A DNA stretch of 64,000 nt from Cupriavidus taiwanensis (GTDB lineage: Bacteria > Pseudomonadota > Gammaproteobacteria > Burkholderiales > Burkholderiaceae), in contig NZ_LT976853.1 of the NCBI RefSeq assembly GCF_900249755.1, forward strand, positions 1,023,091 through 1,087,090. The letters run 5' to 3'. Below are positions 1 to 8,450 of this stretch, piece by piece. The notes beneath the pieces were generated by a model. The model made no database searches and had not been told where the DNA came from. It worked only from the letters and a program-made list of their open reading frames with translations. The position numbers and the translations under genes are program-made. Each line of letters starts with the position of its first letter. The stretch's first letter is position 1.

Positions 1-29
1 CGCGGCAGCGATCGCCGCGGACCGGTGCG

Positions 30-461
30 TTACTGCTTGGGCGCAGCCATTTCCTGCCGGGCCGCTGCATCCGCGGCCTTGTTCTCGACCTTGCGTTCCT
101 GCTTGGCCGAGCCGACTTCATCCTTGTACTCGCCCTTGGCAGCCTTCTTCTTTGCCTTGTATTCGGCGGCGGCCTGCGCGCGCGCCTCGCGGCGCTCGAC
201 CAGCGGGTCCTTCGGCGGCTGGATCTGGGTCACGCCGGCCGCGGCGCCCTGGCCGCCGGCAGGGCTGGCCGCGGTGGCCGGCACGGCAGGCGTTGCCGGC
301 ATGCCCTGCGCGGCAGGGGTGGCTGGCGTGGCCGGGGTGGCGGGTGCGGTGGTCTGTGCGATCGCCGCGGCACAGCCGAGGCTTGCCAGGCCTGCCGCAA
401 TCACGCTGGCGACGCGGGCATGGCGGGTGCGGGTACGGCGAGCGGGTTGTTTCGGATCCAT
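30..461 (-). CDS. Exported Ala/Pro-rich hypothetical protein
   Basis: A 143-residue protein of no recognised family. Residues 1-35 look like a signal peptide: a basic start (KQPARRTRTRHAR), a hydrophobic Ala/Leu stretch, then an AIAQ-type cleavage site. Residues about 36-75 are a low-complexity Ala/Thr/Pro segment with several PATPA repeats. The C-terminal half is highly charged and rich in Lys, Glu and Ala, likely helical. The ATG at 461 is preceded by a strong ribosome site, GGAGGT. It is probably a periplasmic or cell-envelope protein; the sequence does not show its function. Confidence 0.7.
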   Translation of the reverse strand: MDPKQPARRTRTRHARVASVIAAGLASLGCAAAIAQTTAPATPATPATPAAQGMPATPAVPATAASPAGGQGAAAGVTQIQPPKDPLVERREARAQAAAEYKAKKKAAKGEYKDEVGSAKQERKVENKAADAAARQEMAAPKQ

Positions 462-910
462 GGAATACCTCCAGGGTTAGGGTCGGAAGCGCCGGCCAAA
501 CGGCGTCGGCGCGACGTATGCCGCACGTTCCTGCCCGGCAGGCCATGCGGCGCGACGCGGTGATGAGAGCGACATGGCCAGTCTAGGTAGCGCGATGGCT
601 TCGCGCTGTCGGGCATGCGCCGATGAGATGCCGGAATTGCTCCTACAAAGCCGGCAGGCACGCCGCCCCGCCGCCCCGCCGGCTCCCCGGCTGCCTGGCT
701 GCTTCCGGGCTGCTCCCGGGCCGCTTCCGCTTTCAAGAATCTTTAAATCAGCGGCAATAAGATTCACTTCTGCCCTGGCAGCACTTCCGCCACCATGGCC
801 CCCACGAAAGCGTGACGCCCCGGTCCGCCCGGCCCGGACCAGCTGCCGGTGACGCTGTTGTCACGAGGTTGACGTAGCGTCCGATGGCACAGGAGCGGAT
901 GAGGGAAACG
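462..910. other. Intergenic gap without a recognisable gene
   Basis: About 450 bases between two divergent genes for exported proteins. The open frames here have no recognisable domain and no convincing ribosome site. The stretch must carry both promoters, but I could not pick out a clear -35/-10 pair. Around 655-730 the sequence is a GC-rich run of short repeated words (GCCGGC, CCGGGC) that may fold but lacks a T tract. Confidence 0.4.
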
Positions 911-1870
911 ATGCGAGCGCAAGGCCCCCTGGTATTCATGCTGCTGGCCGGCCTCGCGGCCGCACCCATGCCCGCGCTGGCCCAGGCGGAGCCGGCGTTC
1001 CGGGTGGTCGGCACCAATGTGCAGAAGCAGTCCAATGCGGTGCTGACGCTGATGTCGTTCGCGGTAGTACCGGACCTGGCTTCGAGCTCGCTTTCGATCA
1101 GCAATGCCAGCACCGACAACCCGGACCTGACCCTCTGGCAGCTCGGCGGGGGCTTTACGCTGAGCCAGTCGTTCCCGCTCTATCTTGAGGGGTCGATCGC
1201 GTACAACCGCTACGACCCGGCCTTTGTCGCCACCAACGGGCGCGAGTCGCGCCGGCTGCCGGCCAAATGGAACACGTTTGCCGGCACGGTCGGGGTGGGC
1301 TGGGATTTTCCGCTGATTCCCAGCAAGGAACTGGTGTTCCGCCCCATCTTCAATGCTTCGATCGGCCGCGTCGCCAGCGACCTGTCGATCGCCCAGTTCG
1401 CGGTCGAGCACAAGACCGAGCGCGACATCGCCTTTCTCGACGACGGCGCGATGAATGCCTATGGCCTGGGCGGATCGGTGATGCTCGACTGGGAAAGCCA
1501 CCGCGACAACCGCGATATCGACGTGGAACTGCGCTATACCAACATCTACCTGCGCAGCCTCGGCGCCTCGTCCGGCGTGGAGGCCTCTTCCGCCGCGCAA
1601 ACCGCCAGCCTGTACGCGCGCTGGCGCGCCCCGACCGGGCTGCGCGCGCTCGACCGGCCGGTGCGCTATGTGCTGGAGCTGTCGCATTCGCATTACTTCG
1701 GCAACCAGGCCGGGGCGCTGGGCTTCAACTCCCTCACCACGCTGGGCACGGGGCTTGAACTCGATACCAGTGCCCACGAAGTGTTCGTGACCCGGATTCG
1801 CGCGGTGGCGCGCTACGTCTTCGGCAACAACGTTTCGGGCGTGTCGCTTGGCCTGGCCGTCAGTTTCTAG
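911..1870 (+). CDS. Outer-membrane beta-barrel protein (autotransporter-barrel-like)
   Basis: A 319-residue protein with a clear signal peptide (MRAQGPLVFMLLAGLAAA, cleavage near ALAQA). The mature part alternates short amphipathic strands and turns rich in Gly, Tyr, Trp and Asn, and ends in ...LGLAVSF. A terminal Phe is typical of outer-membrane barrels. The pattern resembles solitary autotransporter-type barrels without a passenger domain. I chose the ATG at 911 because GAGGGA lies 5 bases upstream; an in-frame ATG at 884 would put extra charged residues before the signal peptide. The role (porin-like, adhesin anchor or structural) cannot be told from sequence. Confidence 0.7.
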   Translation: MRAQGPLVFMLLAGLAAAPMPALAQAEPAFRVVGTNVQKQSNAVLTLMSFAVVPDLASSSLSISNASTDNPDLTLWQLGGGFTLSQSFPLYLEGSIAYNRYDPAFVATNGRESRRLPAKWNTFAGTVGVGWDFPLIPSKELVFRPIFNASIGRVASDLSIAQFAVEHKTERDIAFLDDGAMNAYGLGGSVMLDWESHRDNRDIDVELRYTNIYLRSLGASSGVEASSAAQTASLYARWRAPTGLRALDRPVRYVLELSHSHYFGNQAGALGFNSLTTLGTGLELDTSAHEVFVTRIRAVARYVFGNNVSGVSLGLAVSF

Positions 1871-1872
1871 CG

Positions 1873-2205
1873 GTGCTCCGGCTGGCTGTCGAGGCTCAAA
1901 AAGCCGACGCCGGACCGAGCGGTGTTGACCGGCATGCGCTCTGGCATCGCGCGGAACCCGACATCACGCAGTTTGACGCTCTGGTCGAGGCAGTTCCTTC
2001 CATTCGCGGAAAGCGCGGACGCCCTCTGCGCAAGCCGAAAATCGTCCAAGGCGATCGAGGCTACAGTTCCGAGCCACACCGACAGCGCTTGCGCAGGCGC
2101 GGCATCACGCCCGTGCTTGCCAAAATCGGCTCGCCTCACGGCAGTGGCCCGGGCGAAGGAGCGTCTGATCGGCTACGCGCATTGAGGGAATATGATTATC
2201 CCTGA
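1873..2205 (+). pseudogene. IS5-family transposase remnant
   Basis: This frame keeps the signature of the C-terminal catalytic half of IS5-family DDE transposases: a D..QF.ALVEAVP segment, then IRGKRGRPLRKPK, then QGDRGYSS with the conserved DRGY, then RRRGITPVLAK and SPHGSG. The N-terminal half is missing. After GSG the normal VVERT..WLH block appears only in another frame (ERLIGYAH around 2160-2185), so there is a frameshift as well. No terminal inverted repeats were identified. This is a dead fragment, not a mobile copy. Confidence 0.72.
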
Positions 2206-2257
2206 CAGCGCACGGTTGGCTTTGCGCTGATGGGCCGCCGAAACCGCCAGGTGAACA

Positions 2258-2905
2258 TCAGGCGGAAACCACCATGCGATCAACCATCGCCTCGCACAGG
2301 TGCATCAGCTTTTGCGTATCCAGAGTCTTGGTCTGCGCGGTAGCGTTGATGGAATAGATCTGCGCGATGCCACGCATGTTGGCGACAATGAAAGTGGCCA
2401 GGCTGTCCAGATCGGACTCGATGAAGCGGGTGCCGCGGGCCTGTTCTAACTCCAGGCACTCGCGCACGAAGGCGATCGTGGCATCGTTCATGCTCGCGAC
2501 GTCAGCCGCGAACTCCTGATCCTGGAAGATGGCTTCCGACAACAGCGCCGAGAACACCTGGGTGTTGGAGTCCGGCTTGCTGAGGCTGCCGAAGTGCGTG
2601 CGTATGAAGCTGCGCAGGCGTTCGAGGCCGACCGTGTGCCCTTCCGCCTGCTGGAAACGCTTGGCGAAATCGGCGCGCAACTCGGTCAGCACGGCCAGTT
2701 GCAGGGCCTGCTTGTTGCCGTACAGGTGAACGACGAGACCTTTGCTGACCCCCGCGGTCTCGGCCACCTCGGCAATCGTCATGCCGCCTACACCCTTGGC
2801 GCGCATGACCGTCATGGCGGCATTGATCAAGGCCAGCTCCGACGTGGCGCGCCGCTCCTCCTGGGTGCGACGGGTTCGGGCGATATGGGATGTCATGGAA
2901 GTCAT
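2258..2905 (-). CDS. TetR/AcrR-family transcriptional regulator
   Basis: A 215-residue protein of normal length for the family. Residues about 15-65 form the TetR DNA-binding domain, with the typical GVGGMTIAEVAETAGVSKG helix-turn-helix followed by LVVHLYGNKQALQLAV. The rest is the variable ligand-binding domain. The gene lies 13 bases after the racemase-like gene on the same strand, so the two are probably co-transcribed. The inverted repeat at 4127-4148, between this unit and the divergent catabolic operon, is the obvious operator. The family usually represses and is released by a ligand, here presumably an acyl-CoA of the pathway; the ligand is inferred. Confidence 0.9.
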   Translation of the reverse strand: MTSMTSHIARTRRTQEERRATSELALINAAMTVMRAKGVGGMTIAEVAETAGVSKGLVVHLYGNKQALQLAVLTELRADFAKRFQQAEGHTVGLERLRSFIRTHFGSLSKPDSNTQVFSALLSEAIFQDQEFAADVASMNDATIAFVRECLELEQARGTRFIESDLDSLATFIVANMRGIAQIYSINATAQTKTLDTQKLMHLCEAMVDRMVVSA

Positions 2906-2918
2906 TAGTTAAGCAAAT

Positions 2919-4052
2919 TCAGGCGCTTTGTGAACGGAGCAGATTCTCCAGATTATCGGGCGTGAGAGCCAGAGTGCTCAGGATTTCGCGCGTGTGGGTG
3001 CCGACGGGCGCGATGTCCCGCATCTCCAGAGGCGTGGCCGAGAACCGCGGCGCGGGGGCGGCCTGCAGCACGCCGCCACGCTCGACATAGCTCTGCCGTG
3101 CTGCCATGTGTGGGTGGCAGGCGGCCTCGTGCGGCGCCAGCACGGGCGCCCAGCAGGCGTCACTGCCACCCAGGCAAGCCTCCCATTCGGCGCGTGTACG
3201 CGAGCGCATGAGTGCGGCCATGGCTTGCCTGAGCTCGGGCCACAGGCCGGGGTCGTTCTGGCCGCGGACAAAGCGCGCGTCGCCGTCCAGCCCCAGGCGC
3301 GCGAGCAACTCGGCATAGAACTTGGGTTCGAGCGGCGCAAAGTTGATCCAGCCGCCGTCCTTGCACTGGTAGCTTTGCGCCGCCCAGTGCGAACTGTCAA
3401 AAGCCTGCGTGCCGCGCTCGAAGCCGCCGCCGCGCCGCTGGATGGCGCCCAGCATCAGGTTCAGCATGTGGGCCGCGCCATCGACGATGGCGGCATCGAC
3501 GACCTGCCCTTGCCCCGTGCTGCGCGCATGCTGCAGCGCGGCCAGCAGCCCTACCGCCAGATACAGCGCGCCGCCGGCCACGTCGCCCAGTACGGTGGAC
3601 GGCGCCATCGGCGGTTCGCCGGCCGGGCCGGCAAACCACAGGGCGCCGCTGAGGGCAGTGTAGTTGCTGTCATGGCCGGCGCGCGGCGCCCACGGCCCAT
3701 GCTGGCCCCAGCCTGTCATGCGGCCGTACACCAGGGCAGGCCGCCGCTGCAGGCACACCTCCGGCGCCAGGCCCAGGCGCTCCATCACACCCGGGCGCAT
3801 GCCTTCGATCAGCAGGTCGGCGCCCTCGCACAGGCGCAGCACGGCCTCTACGGCGGCAGGGTCCTTGAGGTTCAGCACCACCGATTGCTTGCCGCGGCTG
3901 GTGATGGCATGGGGCCGTTGCGGCGCGGCCAGGCGCTCCGGCGGCTCGACGGCGATGACGGTCGCCCCCAGGTCGGCCAGCAGCATGCCGCAGAACGGAC
4001 CGGGTCCGATGCCGCTGATTTCGATCACTTTGACGCCTGCGAGTGGGCCCAA
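2919..4052 (-). CDS. Alpha-methylacyl-CoA racemase-like CaiB/BaiF family protein
   Basis: 377 residues of the CaiB/BaiF (class III CoA-transferase) fold. It keeps the racemase hallmarks rather than only the transferase ones: AGHDSNY with His127 and VLGDVAGG with Asp157. In the mycobacterial racemase the catalytic pair is His126/Asp156. The motif LEPKFYAELLARLGL also matches the racemase branch. Racemases of this type interconvert (2R)- and (2S)-methylacyl-CoA so that only the S form enters beta-oxidation. The start is a TTG at 4052 with AAGGAG 7 bases upstream; no ATG fits the domain boundary. It is divergent from the catabolic operon and leads the tetR gene. A formyl- or succinyl-CoA transferase remains possible. 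Confidence 0.82.
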   Translation of the reverse strand: MGPLAGVKVIEISGIGPGPFCGMLLADLGATVIAVEPPERLAAPQRPHAITSRGKQSVVLNLKDPAAVEAVLRLCEGADLLIEGMRPGVMERLGLAPEVCLQRRPALVYGRMTGWGQHGPWAPRAGHDSNYTALSGALWFAGPAGEPPMAPSTVLGDVAGGALYLAVGLLAALQHARSTGQGQVVDAAIVDGAAHMLNLMLGAIQRRGGGFERGTQAFDSSHWAAQSYQCKDGGWINFAPLEPKFYAELLARLGLDGDARFVRGQNDPGLWPELRQAMAALMRSRTRAEWEACLGGSDACWAPVLAPHEAACHPHMAARQSYVERGGVLQAAPAPRFSATPLEMRDIAPVGTHTREILSTLALTPDNLENLLRSQSA

Positions 4053-4126
4053 GCTGTTGCTCCTTGTTGAGATGGATGGGATGGAAAGGCAGGACCTGCG
4101 GAAAACCCTATTGCCAAATCATACAA

Positions 4127-4148
4127 ACTTACCGACCATATGGTAAGT
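4127..4148. promoter_or_regulatory. Probable TetR operator between divergent operons
   Basis: A perfect inverted repeat, ACTTACC-N8-GGTAAGT, with a smaller palindrome ACCATATGGT inside. It sits in the 112-base space between the racemase/tetR unit and the DUF35/thiolase operon, placed to control both directions. The shape (7-base arms, short spacer) is typical of TetR-family operators next to acyl-CoA genes. Binding by the adjacent TetR protein is inferred. Confidence 0.7.
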
Positions 4149-4164
4149 AAGTTGAGGAAAAAAC

Positions 4165-4575
4165 ATGAAGACAGACGACACAACTTCCCGGATAGAAAAG
4201 CCCAGCCTCTGTGGTCGGGGCGCCCATCAGACCCCTTTTCTCAAAGGAGTCCGCTGCACAGCGTGCAATGAAGTGGCATTCCCACCGCAGCACTACGGCT
4301 GCGAGTGCTGCGGCAGCGCCGAACTGGCCGATATCGAACTGGCCGCGCAAGGGGTGGTGCTCGGCAGCAGCCAGGTCCACATCCATGCCCAGCCGGAGCC
4401 TGCGGTGCCGTTCACGGCGGCCGAGGTCCGGCTCGACGCCGGCCCGGTGGTGCGTGCCCTGCTGGACGTGGGGCACGAGGCGGGCGACTGGCACGGCCGG
4501 CGCGTCCATGGCGTGCTGCGTCAGCGCGGACAAGACCCCGCGGTTCTGGAATTCCGATTCGGGGTGACGGCATGA
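4165..4575 (+). CDS. DUF35 Zn-ribbon/OB-fold acyl-CoA-binding protein
   Basis: 136 residues. The N-terminal rubredoxin-like Zn ribbon has CTAC (Cys31, Cys34) and CECC (Cys46/Cys49), followed by an OB-fold domain (residues about 55-130). Proteins of this family pair with SCP-x/Ltp-type thiolases or aldolases and help bind the acyl-CoA. The stop codon overlaps the thiolase start (ATGA, 4 bases), so the two are translationally coupled, as expected for partners. GAGGAAA precedes the ATG. It is the first gene of the seven-gene operon and lies just downstream of the TetR operator. Confidence 0.87.
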   Translation: MKTDDTTSRIEKPSLCGRGAHQTPFLKGVRCTACNEVAFPPQHYGCECCGSAELADIELAAQGVVLGSSQVHIHAQPEPAVPFTAAEVRLDAGPVVRALLDVGHEAGDWHGRRVHGVLRQRGQDPAVLEFRFGVTA

Positions 4576-5717
4576 AGCGGACACTGAAGGACCTGCGGCC
4601 GGTCTACGTCGTAGGCATTGGCTGGCATCGCTACCAGGATCCGTCGGATACGTCGTACGTGACGCTGGGCCTGACCGCCGCGCGCCAGGCGCTGGCCGAC
4701 GCGGGCGTGTCCATTGCCGGCGTGGACACCGCCTATGTTGCCCGGGCGCTGCTGGGCATGGCCTGCGGGCGGCCCATCCTGCGCCACCTTGGGGCGACGG
4801 GCCTGCCTATCGCCCATGTCGAAAACGCCTCGGCCTCCGGTTCGACGGCGTTCCGCAATGCCTGTATCGAAGTGGCCAGCGGCCTTGCCGATACCGCGCT
4901 GGTGCTGGGCGTGGACAAGCGCGCGCCGGTGGCCCGCGCCGAGACGCAGGCCGGGATCGAGCAACTGGCCAGCGAGTACATCGCGCCGTTCACACACTTT
5001 GCGCTGCTGGCAGACAAATACGTGCACCGCTCCGGAGCCGACATGCGCGACATCGCGCTGGCCGCGGTGAAGAACCACAACAACGGCGCGCTCAACCCGA
5101 ACGCCCAGCGCCAGAAGCCGCGCACGCTCGAGGAGGTGCTGGGAGGGCGCAAGGTGTCTGGCGAGCTCACGGTGCTGCAATGCACGCCGGTCGGCGAGGG
5201 CGCGGCGGCTGTGGTGCTGATGTCCGAAGATGCAATCAAGGCGCACGGCATCGATCCCGGCCGCGCGGTGCGGGTGCTGTCGTCGGCCGCCCGGAGCCAG
5301 GCTGTTTACAAGGACGCTACAGCGTTCGACGAACTGCTCACGCAGGCCACCTGCCTGCAGGCGCTGCAGGAGGCCGGCGTCGCACCCACGGCGCTTGACG
5401 TGGTCGAGCTGCACGACGCCTTCGCGATCGAGGAAGTGCTGTACGTCGAGGCCATGGGTCTGTGCAAGCCGGGCCAGGCCATACCCGCTCTGAAGGGGGG
5501 CGAGTTCCACATCGGCGGCAAGGTGGCAGTGAGCCCATCTGGCGGGCTCATTGCCATGGGGCATCCGATCGGCCCCACCGGCGTGGGCCAGATCGCCGAA
5601 ATCACGCTGCAACTGCGCGGCGAGGCCGGGCAGCGGCAGCAGCCCGGGGCGCGCACGGGGATGGCGCACATGGTGGGCGTGGGCGCTGTCTGCTACGCGC
5701 ACGTGCTGGCCATCTGA
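4572..5717 (+). CDS. SCP-x/Ltp-type thiolase-like protein lacking the usual nucleophilic Cys
   Basis: 381 residues of the thiolase fold, lipid-transfer (SCP-x/Ltp) branch. Seen in order: VVGIGWHRY near the N terminus, HVENASASGSTA around residues 82-92, VELHDAFAIEEVLYVEAMGLC, GHPIGPTG with the conserved His, and a C-terminal GVGAVCYAHVL. In ordinary thiolases the block at 84-90 reads N-x-C-A-S-G; here the codon is TCG, so Ser87 replaces the nucleophilic Cys. Ltp2-type members of this branch act with a DUF35 partner as retro-aldolases and need no such Cys, so this may be an aldolase rather than a thiolase. The start overlaps the DUF35 stop. The substrate is unknown. Confidence 0.83.
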   Translation: MKRTLKDLRPVYVVGIGWHRYQDPSDTSYVTLGLTAARQALADAGVSIAGVDTAYVARALLGMACGRPILRHLGATGLPIAHVENASASGSTAFRNACIEVASGLADTALVLGVDKRAPVARAETQAGIEQLASEYIAPFTHFALLADKYVHRSGADMRDIALAAVKNHNNGALNPNAQRQKPRTLEEVLGGRKVSGELTVLQCTPVGEGAAAVVLMSEDAIKAHGIDPGRAVRVLSSAARSQAVYKDATAFDELLTQATCLQALQEAGVAPTALDVVELHDAFAIEEVLYVEAMGLCKPGQAIPALKGGEFHIGGKVAVSPSGGLIAMGHPIGPTGVGQIAEITLQLRGEAGQRQQPGARTGMAHMVGVGAVCYAHVLAI

Positions 5718-5754
5718 GCCGCAAATCACATCAGCAATATCAGGAGACAGAGAC

Positions 5755-6900
5755 ATGATCGACTACATGGTTGAATTCGACGAAGACACGCGCGCCATCG
5801 TGGACCTCACCCGCAAGCTGGTGCACAAGCACCAGATGCCGCTGGAGGCCAGGAAACTGCAAGGCGGCGAGATCACCCCGGAGGACCTGTTGCCCGGCAC
5901 CAGAGCCGCCAGGGAGGTGGGCCTGTGGGGCCTGACGCTGCCCGAGGCCCTGGGCGGCGCAAAGCTGACGGTAACGCAGCAACTGGCGGTCATCGAGGAG
6001 AATTTCCGGTGCCTGGTGCCGCTGCAGTTCGGGGGCCGTGTGCCGCCGTTCCTCTTCAACGCCACGGGCGTGCAGAAGGCGCGCTACCTCGATCCCTGCC
6101 TGGAGGACCGGCTGCAGTACGCGTTCGCGCAGACCGAGCCTTCGGGTGGCGCCGACCCCGGGAATGCGATCCAGACCAGGGCCGTCAGGCGGGGCGACAA
6201 GTGGGTGATCAACGGCACCAAGGTCTTCATCTCCCACGTCGGTCCGGCCGAGGTGATCTTCGTCGTGGCCGTGACCGACCAGGAAAAGCGCCAGCACGGC
6301 GGCATCTCCATGTTCGCGGTGGACAAGTCCAACCCCGGCCTGAACGTGTCGCGCGACATCCAGACGCTGGATGGCATGATCATCAACGAGCTGATCTTCG
6401 ATAACTGCGAGGTGCCCGAGGACGCGATGATCGGCGCCAGCGGCGCAGGCTTCCGCAATGCGCAGATCATCCTGTCCCAGGCGCGCTTCGGTGTGGGCGC
6501 GCGCGCGATGGGCATCGCCATGCGCACGCTCGAGATGATGACCGAGTACGCGAAGCAGCGCGTGGCCTTCGGCTCCGCCCTGTCGCAGAAGCAGGCGGTC
6601 CAGGCCATGGTCGTGGACTCGTGGATCGACATCAACCAGTGCCGCTTGATGATGTATGCCGCCGCCAGGAAGGCCGATGCCGGCCACGACACCCGCGTCG
6701 AGGCCAGCACGATCAAGATGCAGGCTACCGAGGTGGTCGGCCGCGTGCTCGACCGCGGTGTCCAGATCTTCGGCGCGGCCGGGGTGTCGCTGGATAACCC
6801 CATTGCGCACTGGTATCGCTCGCAGCGCCCCGCCCGCATCTATGAAGGCCCGACCGAGGTGCACAAGTACCACGTGCTGGCCCGCCACCTGTTCCGCTGA
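5755..6900 (+). CDS. Acyl-CoA dehydrogenase
   Basis: 381 residues, normal for an FAD-dependent acyl-CoA dehydrogenase, which forms the 2,3-double bond of an acyl-CoA and passes electrons to ETF. Visible family blocks are: YAFAQTEPSGGADPGNAIQT (the FAD/substrate motif), KWVINGTKVFIS, AQIILSQARFGVGARAMGIAMR, QRVAFGSALSQKQAVQ and, near the end, QIFGAAGVSLDNPIAHWYR followed by RPARIYEGPTEVHK. AGGAGA precedes the ATG at 5755. It lies 37 bases after the thiolase gene and its stop overlaps or abuts the ligase start region, so it is part of the same operon. Confidence 0.93.
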   Translation: MIDYMVEFDEDTRAIVDLTRKLVHKHQMPLEARKLQGGEITPEDLLPGTRAAREVGLWGLTLPEALGGAKLTVTQQLAVIEENFRCLVPLQFGGRVPPFLFNATGVQKARYLDPCLEDRLQYAFAQTEPSGGADPGNAIQTRAVRRGDKWVINGTKVFISHVGPAEVIFVVAVTDQEKRQHGGISMFAVDKSNPGLNVSRDIQTLDGMIINELIFDNCEVPEDAMIGASGAGFRNAQIILSQARFGVGARAMGIAMRTLEMMTEYAKQRVAFGSALSQKQAVQAMVVDSWIDINQCRLMMYAAARKADAGHDTRVEASTIKMQATEVVGRVLDRGVQIFGAAGVSLDNPIAHWYRSQRPARIYEGPTEVHKYHVLARHLFR

Positions 6901-6914
6901 TGGGTGGACACCCG

Positions 6915-8450
6915 ATGACAACCGCACCAAACTTGCCTGAACACTGGGCGCAGGTCCAGCCCGACAGGCCCGCCGTGGTCGCCGCAGACCAGACCCTGAC
7001 CTGGCGCGAGCTCAACACGCTGGCCGACAACATCGCCAACCAGCTCGCCCGGCGCGGCGTCGGCGCCGGCGATATCGTGGCGCTGCGCATGCAGACCACG
7101 TCGCAATGGGTCGCGTTGATGCTGGCGCTGTCCAAGCTCAAGGCCCGGCTGCTGGGCATCAACTGGCGCCTGGTCGCCGACGAGGTCGACTATGTGCTGG
7201 AGAATGCCGGCGCCAGCATGCTGATCCTGGACGACGAGCAGCCGCAGGCGTTCATGGACAAGATCTCCGTGCTGCCGCCGGACGCCATGATTCCGGTGAC
7301 CACGACCGGCGCAGCAAGCCAATGGAACGTGCTGACCCAGCCGGGCGGAGCGCCGCTCACCATGGACGAACTGTGCGAGCAGATCATCTACACCTCGGGT
7401 ACCACGGGCAGGCCCAAGGGCGTGGCGCGCCATCTGCGGCCCGAGCCGGGCAATGAGCGCCTGAACCGCTACCTCGAAGCCCGGGGCGGCGCGTACAAGC
7501 GATACCAGGCGGCCGACGTGGTGCTGGTGTCCATGCCGTTGCATCACGGCTCAGGCCCTTCGCAGGTGCGCACGGCGATGGCGCACGGCTCCTTGCTGGT
7601 CCTGCAGAACCGCTTCGATGCCGCGCATTGGTTTGACCTGGCCGAGAAGCACGGCGTCACGCACTGGACCGGCGTGCCTACCATGTACAAGCGGCTCAAG
7701 AGCTACCAGGAGACCTCGGGCCGCCAGGTGCCGCGCCTCAAGAGCATGGGCATTGGCGCCGCGCCGGTACCCATGGCGATCAAGCAGTGGGTCCACGAGC
7801 AGTTCGGGCCGGTGCTGCATGAGGGCTACGGCTCCACCGAGACCGGCATGATCGCCGGCATGAAGGCAGACGACCACTTCCGGAAACCCGGCTCCAGCGG
7901 CCTGCCCTATGACGGCGTGGTAGTGGAGATCCGCGACGAGGACGGCAAGCCCTGCGCTTGCGGCACCGTCGGCGAGATCTGGGTCAATACCCCGGCCGTG
8001 ATCAGAAACTATCTCAACGCGCCGCCGCTGGATGAAGACACGCTCGATGCGCGCGGCTTCTTTCGCACGGGCGACATGGGAAAACTCGATGCGGACGGCT
8101 ATCTCTACATCACCGACCGCGCCAAGGACATGATCATCTCGGGCGGGGTCAACATCTATCCCGCGGAAATCGAGGCGGCGTTCTACCAGCACCCCGGCTT
8201 GCTCGACATCGCGGTGGTCGGCCTGCCCGACGAAGAATTCGGCGAGAAGGTGGTGGCCTACTACGAATCCAGGAACGGCCAGCCCATTCCCGGCGATGAA
8301 CTGGCTGCGCTGGGGCAAGCGCAGCTGGCATCGTACAAGCGGCCACGGTATTTCGTGCATGTCGCCGAACTGCCGCGCAATGCCGTCGGCAAGATCCTGA
8401 AGCGCGAGCTTCGCCAACCTCATTGGAACAACCAGGAGCGCAACGTATGA
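6915..8450 (+). CDS. AMP-forming acyl-CoA synthetase (ligase)
   Basis: 511 residues of the ANL superfamily. It carries the P-loop YTSGTTGRPKGVAR, the A5 motif YGSTETGMI, the hinge region TGDMGKLDADGYLYITDR and the C-terminal lysine motif PRNAVGKILKREL. The enzyme activates a carboxylic acid with ATP and CoA and probably starts the pathway. I used ATG 6915 because GGTGGA lies upstream. An ATG at 6900 overlaps the dehydrogenase stop by one base and would add five residues. The next gene starts inside its stop (ATGA). The substrate acid is not evident from sequence. Confidence 0.92.
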   Translation: MTTAPNLPEHWAQVQPDRPAVVAADQTLTWRELNTLADNIANQLARRGVGAGDIVALRMQTTSQWVALMLALSKLKARLLGINWRLVADEVDYVLENAGASMLILDDEQPQAFMDKISVLPPDAMIPVTTTGAASQWNVLTQPGGAPLTMDELCEQIIYTSGTTGRPKGVARHLRPEPGNERLNRYLEARGGAYKRYQAADVVLVSMPLHHGSGPSQVRTAMAHGSLLVLQNRFDAAHWFDLAEKHGVTHWTGVPTMYKRLKSYQETSGRQVPRLKSMGIGAAPVPMAIKQWVHEQFGPVLHEGYGSTETGMIAGMKADDHFRKPGSSGLPYDGVVVEIRDEDGKPCACGTVGEIWVNTPAVIRNYLNAPPLDEDTLDARGFFRTGDMGKLDADGYLYITDRAKDMIISGGVNIYPAEIEAAFYQHPGLLDIAVVGLPDEEFGEKVVAYYESRNGQPIPGDELAALGQAQLASYKRPRYFVHVAELPRNAVGKILKRELRQPHWNNQERNV

